Positions 7,471 through 16,394 of a stretch of DNA of 33,589 nt are shown here, in pieces. The translations under genes and the position numbers were made by a program. Within the stretch, counting starts at the first letter, position 1. Each line of letters starts with the position of its first letter. Source of the DNA: Candidatus Nomurabacteria bacterium RIFCSPHIGHO2_02_FULL_35_13 (lineage in GTDB: Bacteria; Patescibacteriota; Minisyncoccia; Phycocordibacterales; UBA9973); contig MFTY01000015.1 of NCBI GenBank assembly GCA_001785515.1, positions 1-33,589 on the forward strand, read 5' to 3'. Under the pieces are notes generated by a model. It did not search any database and was not told where the DNA came from. It was given only the letters and a program-made list of their open reading frames with translations.

Positions 7471-8169
7471 TTATTGAGATAGTGCCTTATTTAAAAAGAC
7501 AGATAGTTCCTCACCTTTTACCTCTCGAAAAGCATTAGGTTTTAAATTACCTAGCTTTATATTCATAATTCTTTCACGTTTTAAGTCGGCGACTTCTTGG
7601 AAAAGCGCCGAACACATTCTTCTGATTTGGTGTTTTTTACCTTCTGTCAGAGTTATTCTGAAAGTAAAATCATTTATTATATTTACTTTGCATTTTTTAG
7701 TTACATATCCCTCTATATTTACCCCAGCTTCCATTTTTTGCTTAAAATTTGAGCGTAATTTATTTAAAGTTTTTACAACATATTCTTTCTCATGAAAATA
7801 TTTTGGATTTAACAATTGGTCTGTGATACGTCCATCATTTGTCAATATTATTAGTCCATGAGAATTTTTATCCAATCTGCCAATAGGAAAAACATCTCGC
7901 GATATTGTGGTGTTTTTTATATTTTGTTTAATGTCTTGCTCTTTTTCCTGAGGAGAGTGAGTAATAACACCGACAGGTTTATTGTAAGCAAAGTAGGCAT
8001 AAATTTTTGGGTTTTTGTTGTTTTTTATTTCTACAATATCAGATTCATTTACCCGACTGCCGAGTATTGCCAATTTGCCGTTAATGAAAACTTTTTTTTC
8101 TTTTACCAGGTCATCAGCTCCTCTTCTGGTAGAGATTTTTTTCCAAGCCAGATATTTGTTTATTCGCAT
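7471..8169 (-). CDS. rluF: 23S rRNA pseudouridine synthase, RluF-like
   Basis: About 232 residues: an N-terminal S4 RNA-binding domain (MRINKYLAWKKISTRRGAD... to about 60), then the RsuA/RluB/RluF catalytic core with GRLDKNSHGLIILTNDG, where Asp is the nucleophile. The segments KYFHEKEYVV, GVNIEGYVTKKCKV, FRITLTEGKKHQIRRMC and RERIMNIKLG match E. coli RluF, which modifies U2604 of 23S rRNA, better than RluB. The longer frame to 8187 would need a TTG start; the ATG at 8169 fits the S4 domain. Its downstream neighbour is the cold-shock promoter. Confidence 0.85.
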   Translation of the reverse strand: MRINKYLAWKKISTRRGADDLVKEKKVFINGKLAILGSRVNESDIVEIKNNKNPKIYAYFAYNKPVGVITHSPQEKEQDIKQNIKNTTISRDVFPIGRLDKNSHGLIILTNDGRITDQLLNPKYFHEKEYVVKTLNKLRSNFKQKMEAGVNIEGYVTKKCKVNIINDFTFRITLTEGKKHQIRRMCSALFQEVADLKRERIMNIKLGNLKPNAFREVKGEELSVFLNKALSQ

Positions 8170-8211
8170 TGGATATATATTTTCCAATAGAGTGATTTTT
8201 ATTATAAATTT

Positions 8212-10659
8212 TTACTTATGACTTTTTCCTGCGCTTGCCGGGACAGCAATAGCATTAGGTCCATAATATACTTTTCTTGCGGAGAGAACGAGTAGGGTAA
8301 TTACCAAGATAAGCAAAAGCCATCCCAATAGAGTATTTGGGAAAAAACTATCTCCAAATAAGAAAGCCAATGCTCCTTGCTGTATCTCTGCCCTTCCCTC
8401 TATGGTATTTTTTGCATAAGCGAAAACTTCTTCTTGGGTCTTACTGTCAACTATTGTGTATGCAAGATTGGCTGTAACTACAATAATTTTACCTACTTCT
8501 GCATTAGTCGTTACTTTTATTCTTATACGAACACTGCCTTCTTCTTGTGAATTTAAGCTGTCAATATTAGCTAAAGTAGTACTATTTTCAGGAGAAAAAT
8601 AACCTCTGTTCGTTTCTAGAAATTCCAGTTCTTTTGGAATGGAAATTTGTAAAACAACATCTTTGAGATTTTTTGAAGAAACATTTTTATAATTAACCAC
8701 ATATTCCACGATATCTCCTATTTTTATTGTTTCACCGTCTCGACTGACACTTAATGAGACAAGTGATGGTTTAGAATTTTCAGTAGTATTTGTGTTAGTA
8801 ACCACTGTTGTATTTCTGTAAATGGTATTTGTGTTTGTATTAACAACAGTTGGGCTGATAGTTCTAAAACTTAAAATACTGCCACGGGAAGTCCCATATT
8901 GATTTACCACTACTGCTCGGTAATAATATGTTACGCCTGACGCAAGATTAAATAAACTCTCATAGAAAGGACTTGATTGTGCGTTACCTATGTTTTTGTT
9001 AAGAGTTGTGTTTCCTAATGCTTGAGTTGTTCCGTATTCAAAATATCCAGTAGTATAAACAGCATTATTTACCAAACCAAGGCCATTTAATCTGGCGCTT
9101 GATTGACCGATATTTGTAGCAATAGCTGTAATGGCTGTTGGCGTGCACGTATTATAACCATATGTATTACTCCCACATGTGTTGTTATATGTGTATCCGC
9201 CATTTGTTACAAAAGTCAAAGTATTACCATAAACAGTTGTTCCACCATTACCCCGAGCTGCTGCTCTGTAATAATAGGTAGTATTTGAATTAAGATTATA
9301 CAATGATTCACTAAAGTTTCCCGCATAAGTTCCTTGGTTTATTCTGCTAGTTGAAGTGTAAAGGCGACTGTAAGAAGTGCCCCATTCAAACCATCTTGTA
9401 GCATAAGAACCATTAGGGTCAATATAACCATTTAAGACAATGGAAGTATCATTAAGTCCTGTTACGTAATATGTTGTTACAATAGGTCTGTTCGTATAAC
9501 CATAACAGTTATAAGTATTACAATAATCATAATCATCACTTGTAGTTGTAAAAGTTCTTTGATTACCGTAAACGGTTGTTCCATTATTACCCCGAGCTAC
9601 TGCGCGAAAATAATATGTGGTATCTTCTTCAAGACCGCTTAAATAATAATTATAATTAGTACTGATATTTGAACCGTAACTAACCCGATTGGTTTGATTA
9701 TAATAATTTGAGTTAGTGCCCCATTCAAACCAAGCACTTACATTTGTATTGCCATTTGAACTAACATAACCATTAAGAGTTGCATAATTATCACCTATAT
9801 TAGTGGCTGAACTTGTACTAACATCTGGAATTAAATTTTGTTGGCTATCAACTACAACCGTTACCGAATCATTAGCTAACCCGTTACTATCACTACAATT
9901 AATATTGTAAGTTGTTGTGTTGGTTAAAGCTCCAGTATAGAAATTACCAGAAGTAAGATTATTTGTGTTGAAGTTTGTACCTACACAAGATGTCGCATCA
10001 GTGGATGACCAACGAAGGTATGTTGAACCGCCATAATTTACATTTAAACTGTCTGCGGTTAAAGAGACGGTTGGGTTTGAAACAGATTGTGGTGCTACAC
10101 TAACAGTTATTGAATCGGTTGTTGACCCGCTACTGTTATTGCAAGTGATACCAAAAGTAGTATTTGAAAACAAACTGCCTGTTGATTGGTTTCCTGAAGT
10201 TGCTTTATTTCCAGACCATCCACCGCTGGCATAACAAGATGTCGCATTGATAGATGACCAGTATATTACAGAAGAGTTTCCATAAGATACGAATATTGGA
10301 TTGGCATAAATCGTAATACTCGGAGTTTGAGGGATAGGGGAATTAACCACAACCGTTACAGAATCACTAGCTGACCCGTTACTATCACTGCAATTAATAT
10401 TGTAAGTTGTTGTATTAGTTAAAGTTCCAGTGTAGAAACTGCCGGAGGTAAGATTATTTGTGTTGAAGTTTGTACCTACACAAGATGTCGCATCAGTGGA
10501 TGACCAACGAAGGTATGTTGAACCGCCATAATTTACATTTAAACTGTCTGCGGTTAAAGAGACGGTTGTAGCTAAGGCGACCGTTGCAACAGAAAAAAGA
10601 CTGAAGAGTACTATAACACCCAGTATTAGCCCTAAAAATAATTTTATTTTTTTATTCAT
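8212..10659 (-). CDS. Large secreted/cell-surface protein with Ig-like, fibronectin-like and DUF11-like modules
   Basis: 815 residues, very rich in Asn, Thr, Ser and Tyr. A signal peptide ends near ALA at residue 30. Three Ig-like repeats follow (about 31-107, 112-190 and 196-272), each with a conserved ATSC...C pair likely to form a disulfide; repeats 1 and 3 are almost identical. Then come three fibronectin-III-like modules (about 278-372, 390-486, 505-600) with FEWGT and TTYYYRA signatures, a Thr/Asn linker, a DUF11-like domain (about 630-755) and a C-terminal membrane helix (about 779-800) with a short basic tail. The layout indicates a wall-spanning surface stalk or adhesin. It has its own promoter. 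Confidence 0.85.
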   Translation of the reverse strand: MNKKIKLFLGLILGVIVLFSLFSVATVALATTVSLTADSLNVNYGGSTYLRWSSTDATSCVGTNFNTNNLTSGSFYTGTLTNTTTYNINCSDSNGSASDSVTVVVNSPIPQTPSITIYANPIFVSYGNSSVIYWSSINATSCYASGGWSGNKATSGNQSTGSLFSNTTFGITCNNSSGSTTDSITVSVAPQSVSNPTVSLTADSLNVNYGGSTYLRWSSTDATSCVGTNFNTNNLTSGNFYTGALTNTTTYNINCSDSNGLANDSVTVVVDSQQNLIPDVSTSSATNIGDNYATLNGYVSSNGNTNVSAWFEWGTNSNYYNQTNRVSYGSNISTNYNYYLSGLEEDTTYYFRAVARGNNGTTVYGNQRTFTTTSDDYDYCNTYNCYGYTNRPIVTTYYVTGLNDTSIVLNGYIDPNGSYATRWFEWGTSYSRLYTSTSRINQGTYAGNFSESLYNLNSNTTYYYRAAARGNGGTTVYGNTLTFVTNGGYTYNNTCGSNTYGYNTCTPTAITAIATNIGQSSARLNGLGLVNNAVYTTGYFEYGTTQALGNTTLNKNIGNAQSSPFYESLFNLASGVTYYYRAVVVNQYGTSRGSILSFRTISPTVVNTNTNTIYRNTTVVTNTNTTENSKPSLVSLSVSRDGETIKIGDIVEYVVNYKNVSSKNLKDVVLQISIPKELEFLETNRGYFSPENSTTLANIDSLNSQEEGSVRIRIKVTTNAEVGKIIVVTANLAYTIVDSKTQEEVFAYAKNTIEGRAEIQQGALAFLFGDSFFPNTLLGWLLLILVITLLVLSARKVYYGPNAIAVPASAGKSHK
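9854..10073 (-). repeat. Direct repeat copy 2 inside the surface-protein gene
   Basis: About 220 bp nearly identical to 10349-10568, offset by exactly 495 bp (165 codons). It encodes the third Ig-like unit. The few differences are mostly synonymous or conservative. Confidence 0.85.
10349..10568 (-). repeat. Direct repeat copy 1 inside the surface-protein gene
   Basis: Partner of 9854-10073; encodes the first Ig-like unit directly after the signal peptide. A middle unit of different sequence separates the copies. Confidence 0.85.
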
Positions 10660-10668
10660 ACAATAATT

Positions 10669-10697
10669 AAGAGTAAAAAATTAGCTTTTTCACTCTT
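10669..10697 (-). promoter_or_regulatory. Leader hairpin upstream of the surface-protein start codon
   Basis: Inverted repeat AAGAGT(G)AAAAA / TTTTTTACTCTT, 11 of 12 positions paired, loop about 5 nt, ending about 10 nt before the ATG and inside the predicted transcript leader. It could control ribosome access or attenuate transcription. Confidence 0.5.
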
Positions 10698-10710
10698 TAA
10701 AGATGATGAT

Positions 10711-10738
10711 AGTATATCACCTTATATGAAAAAGTCAA
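10711..10738 (-). promoter_or_regulatory. Sigma-70 promoter of the surface-protein gene
   Basis: Minus-strand TTGACT (plus 10733-10738), a 16-nt spacer and TATACT (plus 10711-10716) preceded by TGA, giving an extended -10. The leader is about 45 nt. Confidence 0.7.
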
Positions 10739-10755
10739 GAGACTAAAAGATTTCC

Positions 10756-11964
10756 TTACTCATATCTTAATGCGTCAATTGGATTTAATTGCGCAGCGCG
10801 TCTTGCGGGATAGTAACCGAAAACAATACCGATTCCAGTCGACACTCCGAAAGCTAAAAATATTGAGAAAAGTGAAACTTGTGTGGCTATTATTCCAGTT
10901 GAAGTTACTATGAAGGAAATAAACCACCCCAAAATAATTCCTAAGGCTCCGCCAATGAAAGTGAGCATAACGGCTTCCGACAGAAATTGTAGATTAATAT
11001 CTCGTTTTTTTGCTCCAATTGCTTTTCTTAAACCGATTTCTTTAGTACGCTCGGTAACAGTTGTTAGCATCATGTTCATGATGCCTATTCCGCCGACTAA
11101 AAGTGAAATTGAAGCGATCGCCGCCAAGAAAATAGTAAAAGTATCTATTACGGTGGTTAATGTGCCCAAAATGTCTTCTTGGGAAATTACTGAAAAATCC
11201 GCTTCATCCACGCGATGTTTGTCCAAAAGCGCATTGATGATTAAATCTTTAACTTCTGTCATTCTATTTTTATCAGTGACAGAAACAGACATTGTGGAGA
11301 GATAATCTACTCCAGATAAAATTTTCTGCATCGTGGAAAGAGGAACAAAAATCATATCATCTAGACCGGAAAATCCGGCTCCACCCTTTGCGACCATTAC
11401 TCCTATGATATTAAAATTAACCTTATTGATACGGATAGTTTTACCAAGTGGGTCAACGTCCGCAAATAAATCAGTTGCAACCGTTGCTCCTAAAACCGCC
11501 TGTCTGCCCATACCTCTCTCATTGGCATCAGAAATAAAACTTCCGTTAGCAAGATTTACGTTATGCACGTTCATATAATCCGGAATCACTCCGGTTATAG
11601 TGGTGTTTGTGTTATTACCCATAGCTACCACTTGAAATCTACGGGAAACTTCAGGCGAAATAGCCGCAACACCATCGATAGTTTTTACAACGTCAATATC
11701 TTCATTTTTTAGAGTTTGAGCTGTGCCACGGCCGGAAGAAACTATGCCTCGCCCTGGTTGTACTATTCCCGGAAGAATTGTTAAAAGATTTGAGCCAAGA
11801 CTTTCAATACTTGATTGGATAGATTGTTTAGCGCCGTTACCTATAGAAACCATAGCAATAACCGAAGCAATACCTATCACAATACCAAGCATCGTAAGAC
11901 CTGAGCGTGCCTTATTAGCAGATAATGAATTATATGTTTCATTTGCTATGTCTATTATTTTCAT
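10756..11964 (-). CDS. MacB-type ABC transporter permease
   Basis: 402 residues of the MacB/FtsX permease family. A first membrane helix follows SLSANKARSGLTMLGIVIGI (about 16-45), then an extracytoplasmic MacB_PCD-like domain (to about 245), then three membrane helices in the FtsX domain with the family motif GGIGIMNMMLTTVTERTKEIGLRKAIGAKKRDI (about 288-320) and the C-terminal YPARRAAQLNPIDALRYE. It works with the ATPase gene 34 nt upstream and the adaptor before that. MacB systems drive export or mechanotransmission rather than classical pumping through the membrane. Last gene of this transporter run. Confidence 0.93.
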   Translation of the reverse strand: MKIIDIANETYNSLSANKARSGLTMLGIVIGIASVIAMVSIGNGAKQSIQSSIESLGSNLLTILPGIVQPGRGIVSSGRGTAQTLKNEDIDVVKTIDGVAAISPEVSRRFQVVAMGNNTNTTITGVIPDYMNVHNVNLANGSFISDANERGMGRQAVLGATVATDLFADVDPLGKTIRINKVNFNIIGVMVAKGGAGFSGLDDMIFVPLSTMQKILSGVDYLSTMSVSVTDKNRMTEVKDLIINALLDKHRVDEADFSVISQEDILGTLTTVIDTFTIFLAAIASISLLVGGIGIMNMMLTTVTERTKEIGLRKAIGAKKRDINLQFLSEAVMLTFIGGALGIILGWFISFIVTSTGIIATQVSLFSIFLAFGVSTGIGIVFGYYPARRAAQLNPIDALRYE

Positions 11965-11998
11965 ATAATTTTGTTAGAATAATGCTCTTCATAATTAA

Positions 11999-12691
11999 TT
12001 ACTCTTTTTTATGTGTTGTTTTATTTTCAGTAAGCTCACCATCTTTTATAAAAAGAATTCTATCAGCATGTTCGGCTATTTCTTGTTCATGGGTAATGAG
12101 AATTACGGTACGACCTAATTCTTTATTTAATTTTTGAAAAGTACCGATAACAATTTCTCCTGTTTTTGAATCTAAGTTTCCTGTTGGTTCGTCAGCTAAA
12201 ATGAGTGATGGATTATTTACAAGGGCTCTGGCAATTGCCACTCGTTGAATTTGACCACCGGAAAGCTGATTTGAAAGATGATGAAAATGAGCCTCATCAA
12301 GTCCGGTAGATATAAGCGCGTTTTTCGCTCTTTTTTCTCGAAGAGGACCATGTATGCCAGCGTATACTAGAGGTAACATTACATTCCGCAATACTGTTGT
12401 TCTCGGTAACAGATTAAAGGATTGAAAGACGAAACCAATTTTATCTCTCCTAATATCCGCAAGCTCATCGTCTGATAAGGTAGAGACATCTTTATCATCC
12501 AGTAAATATGTTCCATCCGTCGGACTATCAAGTGCTCCTAAAATATGCATCAAAGTTGATTTACCACTCCCTGATGGTCCCATGATAGCTACAAATTCTC
12601 CATCTGCAATACTGAAAGAAACATTATTTAATGCCTTGAATTCAACATCTCCCGTCTTGTAGGTTTTTGTAATATTTTTTATTTCAATCAT
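11999..12691 (-). CDS. ABC transporter ATP-binding protein (LolD/MacB type)
   Basis: 230 residues with a complete nucleotide-binding domain: Walker A GPSGSGKST (38-46), Q-loop region FVFQSFNLLPRTTVLRNV, signature LSGGQ (about 143-147), Walker B LILADEP (about 163-169), D-loop and H-loop ITHE (about 198-201). The LLPRTTVLRNVMLPL stretch is typical of LolD/MacB/FtsE-type ATPases. It powers the downstream permease. Operon order is adaptor, ATPase, permease, with 24- and 34-nt gaps and no visible Shine-Dalgarno. Confidence 0.95.
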   Translation of the reverse strand: MIEIKNITKTYKTGDVEFKALNNVSFSIADGEFVAIMGPSGSGKSTLMHILGALDSPTDGTYLLDDKDVSTLSDDELADIRRDKIGFVFQSFNLLPRTTVLRNVMLPLVYAGIHGPLREKRAKNALISTGLDEAHFHHLSNQLSGGQIQRVAIARALVNNPSLILADEPTGNLDSKTGEIVIGTFQKLNKELGRTVILITHEQEIAEHADRILFIKDGELTENKTTHKKE

Positions 12692-12715
12692 AAAATAGAT
12701 AAAACAATAAAAATT

Positions 12716-14350
12716 TTAGCGTGAAGTGCTGGTTCCTCTGCTTCCCGTACCACCACCAAAAATATTAGGTGCTGTTGTTGTGACTGCTGTTGGCAGTATT
12801 GTCCTAGTGACAATTTCATCACCTTCTTTTATTCCAAAGATAATTTCACTTTCTCCATCATTAGATAAGCCAACTCCCACTATAATTTTATTTGGAGCAA
12901 TTTTAGAGATGGAACCTATTAATCCTTTTGCCGGTGGTATTAAAGGCGTACTGAATTTCTCAATATAACTCTTTCCGGCTTGTGATTTTAGGGCGCTATT
13001 TGGGACTACCAGCACATCTTGTTTTATATCTGTAGTAATTTCTGTATTGACGCTCATTCCTGTTTTCACTCTTTCATCTTGAGTATCAAAACTTATTTTT
13101 ACAATATAAGTCACTACTCCTTGCGATACTGTGCCAACGGAGTCAATCTCTGTTACAACACCTGAAATAGCAAGGTCGGAGACAGCGTCAAAAGTAAGGG
13201 TTGCTTTTTCTCCGATTTTTATTTTTGCGACATCAACTTCATTAAGTGAAATTTCAGCTATTTGTTTGTCAGTCATTAGTGTCGCAACTACAGTGCTTGT
13301 ACTTACCGAATCTCCCTTTTTAATATTTACGATAGCGATTGTTCCGGCAAAAGGGGCACGAATAAAATAATCTGCTAATTTGTCTTTTGCATCTTGTAGC
13401 GCATTCTCTTTTTGTTTTACCGAAAGTTCTGAAGATTGTATGTCTAAGTCGGAATTCAAAAATGCATCTTTGTAATCTTTTATATTTGTCTTAACTAGAA
13501 AAAGATTGTCAAGATGTCCATTAATTGTATTTTCATAAGCAGATAGAGTATTTTGAGAAGAAGAAAAACCGGAGGAACTATTAGAATCTTCTGCCATAAA
13601 ATCTACATAATTGCGCAAATTTTTTGTTGCATCAGCGACAAGTTTGGTTGTTTCATAGGTTTGGTTAATTATTTTCTCAACATCTTCTCTTGGGGAATTC
13701 CGATCTAACGTCCTGTAATATATCCTGTTGGTTTCAAAGGCCTTATTGGCGTTATAGTACAAAGTTTCGGCCGTATCTCTATAGTCTTGTGCTGTTCCTC
13801 CGCTTATGCGCGCTGCGTTATCTGTAAGGTTTTCATTAGCAAACATTTCTTCAAGTCCAGTTACGGTTAATGGTAAGTCTAAAAATGCGTTTGAAACAGC
13901 GCTGAATCCATCATCATAAGCTTTTATTAAGTCAGCATTCAAATTTTCATTTGATTTTTCAATCTTTAACTTTTTCAAAGAAATTTTTGCAGTTTCCAAA
14001 CTTATTTCTGCGTCGCGGACAGATTTTTGTGCATCTCTTGCATCAATTTTCGCAATGAGCGCACCAATTCCGACTTTTTTTCCACTTTGTGCGCCAATAT
14101 ATGTTATATCTCCGGAAACTTTTGATTTTATGTCTATTTGATTTAAACTGGAAACTTGACCACTACCGAAAACAGAAATAATAATCGTTCCTTTTTCCAC
14201 TTTAGCTGTTATGTAACGTGTATCACCGGCTGTATTTGTGAATTTTTTATATCCCCAATATCCAAGAAGTAAAATTACTATCAGCATAATAATACTTATT
14301 ACTTTATGGGAAAAAACATATAATTTTATTTTATTAATATAGCTTTTCAT
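12716..14350 (-). CDS. HlyD/MacA-family efflux adaptor (membrane fusion protein)
   Basis: 544 residues, long for the family. A single N-terminal membrane anchor (about 16-33) is followed by the first half of a lipoyl/barrel-sandwich domain (about 48-105), a long helical, partly coiled-coil insertion (about 110-320) and the second lipoyl half DYFIRAPFAGTIAIVNIKKGD (about 328-348). Beta-barrel and membrane-proximal domains and a Gly/Ser/Thr-rich tail complete it. MacA-like adaptors connect the ABC permease with the exterior. In a single-membrane cell it would reach into or across the wall. TGCTATAAT lies 12 nt before the ATG. First gene of the operon. Confidence 0.9.
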   Translation of the reverse strand: MKSYINKIKLYVFSHKVISIIMLIVILLLGYWGYKKFTNTAGDTRYITAKVEKGTIIISVFGSGQVSSLNQIDIKSKVSGDITYIGAQSGKKVGIGALIAKIDARDAQKSVRDAEISLETAKISLKKLKIEKSNENLNADLIKAYDDGFSAVSNAFLDLPLTVTGLEEMFANENLTDNAARISGGTAQDYRDTAETLYYNANKAFETNRIYYRTLDRNSPREDVEKIINQTYETTKLVADATKNLRNYVDFMAEDSNSSSGFSSSQNTLSAYENTINGHLDNLFLVKTNIKDYKDAFLNSDLDIQSSELSVKQKENALQDAKDKLADYFIRAPFAGTIAIVNIKKGDSVSTSTVVATLMTDKQIAEISLNEVDVAKIKIGEKATLTFDAVSDLAISGVVTEIDSVGTVSQGVVTYIVKISFDTQDERVKTGMSVNTEITTDIKQDVLVVPNSALKSQAGKSYIEKFSTPLIPPAKGLIGSISKIAPNKIIVGVGLSNDGESEIIFGIKEGDEIVTRTILPTAVTTTAPNIFGGGTGSRGTSTSR

Positions 14351-14374
14351 AGATTAATGATGATTATAGCATAT

Positions 14375-15040
14375 TTATAATGATATATCTTGTGAATTTT
14401 TGATTTCAGAATAGAAAAATAATCTATCTTTTTTAAATAAAAATTCTGCTATGTGAAAAATCGTGTATGTGATAAAAAATGCGCCCAAAACGTCAATGGA
14501 ATAATGTAAGTGTCCCATTAAAACAATCAAGCCGAATACAATTGAAGAAATTATAAAAATATATCGCAAGGTTTTTTCTTGCCAAAAAGTCAGAGCCATT
14601 AAGAAGGGAAGACCTGTATGTCCTGAAAAAAATAAATCACCATCAAAAATAAGTTTGCTAAAAAAACCCACGCTATCAATATTTATTTGAGTCGGGAATG
14701 GTCCGAGGTGAGTTAGGCTTATAAAAACTGACCTGATAATGATAAAAAGAGCTACAGCTTTTAAGCTAAAAGGAATTTTTTTAGGATTATATAAAAGTGT
14801 TAAGGTCGTAAAAATCCAAAATACAAGAGACCCGTAAATAAAAATATTATCAACGTCAAAAACCGGAATATTGCTTAAAATTATATCAGTTACCGACAAG
14901 CTGGCTTCTTTTGTGGCATAAGTGCCTGCAAGGTAGTTGATTATCAGACTTAAAATTAAAAATAAAAAGCCGACTACTAATGATGTGATAAATTTTTTAT
15001 CCTGCATAATATATTTCCATTTTTGTACGTAAATTTTCAT
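14375..15040 (-). CDS. PAP2-like membrane phosphatase/transferase
   Basis: 221 residues with about six membrane helices. SGHT (with FFSGHTGLPFLMALTFW) and a later GHLHYSIDVLGAFFITYTI provide the two histidine-containing motifs of the PAP2/sphingomyelin-synthase-like superfamily; the conserved His and Asp are present. The first PAP2 motif (KxxxxxxRP) is not obvious, as in the PAP2_C group. Likely action is on phosphorylated lipids or headgroup transfer. An alternative start is the Met at residue 12 (MQDKK). It lies 2 nt after the glycosyltransferase stop, so the two are coupled and may act on one glycolipid. Confidence 0.75.
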   Translation of the reverse strand: MKIYVQKWKYIMQDKKFITSLVVGFLFLILSLIINYLAGTYATKEASLSVTDIILSNIPVFDVDNIFIYGSLVFWIFTTLTLLYNPKKIPFSLKAVALFIIIRSVFISLTHLGPFPTQINIDSVGFFSKLIFDGDLFFSGHTGLPFLMALTFWQEKTLRYIFIISSIVFGLIVLMGHLHYSIDVLGAFFITYTIFHIAEFLFKKDRLFFYSEIKNSQDISL

Positions 15041-15042
15041 AT

Positions 15043-15771
15043 TTATCTTATCTCTATATATTTTTGATTTACTGATTTACGTTTAATTACCTCAGAAAAA
15101 AAATATGACGCATAAATAAAAGCCATTTTTAATAACCCAAAATGAGTTATTCTTCTTCCTGATGAATACATTATGAAGTCTGGTTCAAATTTTACTTTAC
15201 CAAATGCGCTTGCGCGCCTGGCTGTATTTGTGTCGTCGCCAAAAAACTCTATTTGAGTGTCAAAGCCCTTCATTTTTTCTAGAGTTTCTCTTTTTATAAC
15301 TAAATTTCCCCCAACGGCCATATAACTAATTATCCGATACATTATTATTGCAAGTGCCCAATAGATTTTAATTAAAAATGATTTCCATGCCAATATATCG
15401 TAAAAAAAATATGGCCCACTTAAGCACACCAAACTGTTATTTTTCTTGAATTCACTGATGATTTGTTCAATCCACCCAGGTGGCATTTTTGTATCTGCGT
15501 CAATGAAAGCCAAAATATTTCCGCTTGATTCAATAAAACCTCTTTGTCGCGCCCGAGTAACGCCTTTATTGTTTTCTTTAACAATCCTGACACTTTTATA
15601 TTTTCCAGCCATCTCCGCTGTTTTATCCGTGCTTGCATTATCAACTACAATAATTTCAAAAACTTTCCCATTGGAATTTTTAATTGCATTTTCCAAACAC
15701 GCGTCTATATATTTTTCTTCGTTATATGCCGGAATTATTAAGCTTATTTTAAAATCTCTTTCCTTTTCCAT
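15043..15771 (-). CDS. Family 2 glycosyltransferase
   Basis: 242 residues with a GT-A fold: SLIIPAYNEEKYIDACLENAI at the N-terminus, IIVVDNASTDKTAEMA for nucleotide binding, and the metal-binding FIDADT motif (about 92-97). An acceptor-side GFDTQIEFFGDDTNTARRA follows, with EFFGDD in the place of the usual ED catalytic motif. It transfers a sugar from an activated donor, probably to a lipid or surface glycan given the overlapping partner gene. A hydrophobic stretch about 120-145 may be membrane-associated. Confidence 0.9.
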   Translation of the reverse strand: MEKERDFKISLIIPAYNEEKYIDACLENAIKNSNGKVFEIIVVDNASTDKTAEMAGKYKSVRIVKENNKGVTRARQRGFIESSGNILAFIDADTKMPPGWIEQIISEFKKNNSLVCLSGPYFFYDILAWKSFLIKIYWALAIIMYRIISYMAVGGNLVIKRETLEKMKGFDTQIEFFGDDTNTARRASAFGKVKFEPDFIMYSSGRRITHFGLLKMAFIYASYFFSEVIKRKSVNQKYIEIR

Positions 15772-15874
15772 AAATTATCTGATTGTTTTTCACTACAACC
15801 CTGCTGTTTTCTACTATTAATTGTACTCTTATTAAACCATATTAGAACTTATTTTCAAAATAAATAATACTACT

Positions 15875-15909
15875 AAAAGAAAACCCCCGACAATGGATTG
15901 TCGAGGGGT
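15875..15909 (-). terminator. Intrinsic terminator after the atypical gene
   Basis: Minus-strand stem CCCC-CGACAA / TTGTC-GGGGG (one bulge, 4-nt loop) followed by TTTTCTTTT, 23 nt after the stop codon at 15932. Confidence 0.88.
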
Positions 15910-15931
15910 AAATCTGTATCTCAATGAACAC

Positions 15932-16294
15932 TCACTTCTTAAGGGCGGAGATGACAACGTACGCACGATAGATGTTATTTTCAGTTTCCACGGTCCGTGT
16001 TTTAATTTGCTCGGTGTGGATTTCATATCCGCTTGCTTCGAAGAATTCTTCCAACAGCTTTGCGCTTCTCACTGTGGCATTATGAAACGCTGTCATGGAA
16101 TCTGGTCCGAAACCAAATCCTTCTGCGACCCAGCGACCATCTTTTTCAGCCATGTCATGCACTAAAAGCGAAAGCCGTTGGTTTGTCAAATGATACTGAT
16201 CAACATTCTCGGAAGGACTAATGTTGAAAGCAATGAATATCGCAATAAGAAGAATAATATATATTAAAGGCAACGGAAACGTAAATCGTTTCAT
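15932..16294 (-). CDS. Atypical single-pass membrane/secreted protein of unknown function
   Basis: 120 residues: an N-terminal hydrophobic anchor or signal (about 8-25), then a soluble part with HDMAEKDGRWVAEGFGFG and a C-terminal RAYVVISALKK strand; no family recognised. It stands apart from its surroundings. GC is visibly higher, and it has a Shine-Dalgarno AGGAGA 5 nt before the ATG, a near-consensus TTGACA/TATAAT promoter, an upstream 17-bp palindrome and its own terminator. This is a complete stand-alone transcription unit in bacterial mainstream style, suggesting horizontal acquisition. Confidence 0.7.
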   Translation of the reverse strand: MKRFTFPLPLIYIILLIAIFIAFNISPSENVDQYHLTNQRLSLLVHDMAEKDGRWVAEGFGFGPDSMTAFHNATVRSAKLLEEFFEASGYEIHTEQIKTRTVETENNIYRAYVVISALKK

Positions 16295-16344
16295 GACATT
16301 CTCCTAAATAATGAGTGTTTAAACATCGAAGAACTATTCTGTAT

Positions 16345-16374
16345 ATTATAGCATATATCTATACCATTTGTCAA
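16345..16374 (-). promoter_or_regulatory. Near-consensus promoter of the atypical gene
   Basis: Minus-strand TTGACA (plus 16369-16374), an 18-nt spacer and TATAAT (plus 16345-16350) preceded by TGC (extended -10). Confidence 0.85.
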
Positions 16375-16394
16375 TACTACCTCAACATCTTATA

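Noticed and set aside
8170-8187. Upstream TTG start for rluF
   Set aside because: The S4 domain begins at the ATG at 8169; the extra six codons have no family support.
7858-8221. Plus-strand ORFs over rluF
   Set aside because: They are antisense to a well-conserved pseudouridine synthase and match no family.
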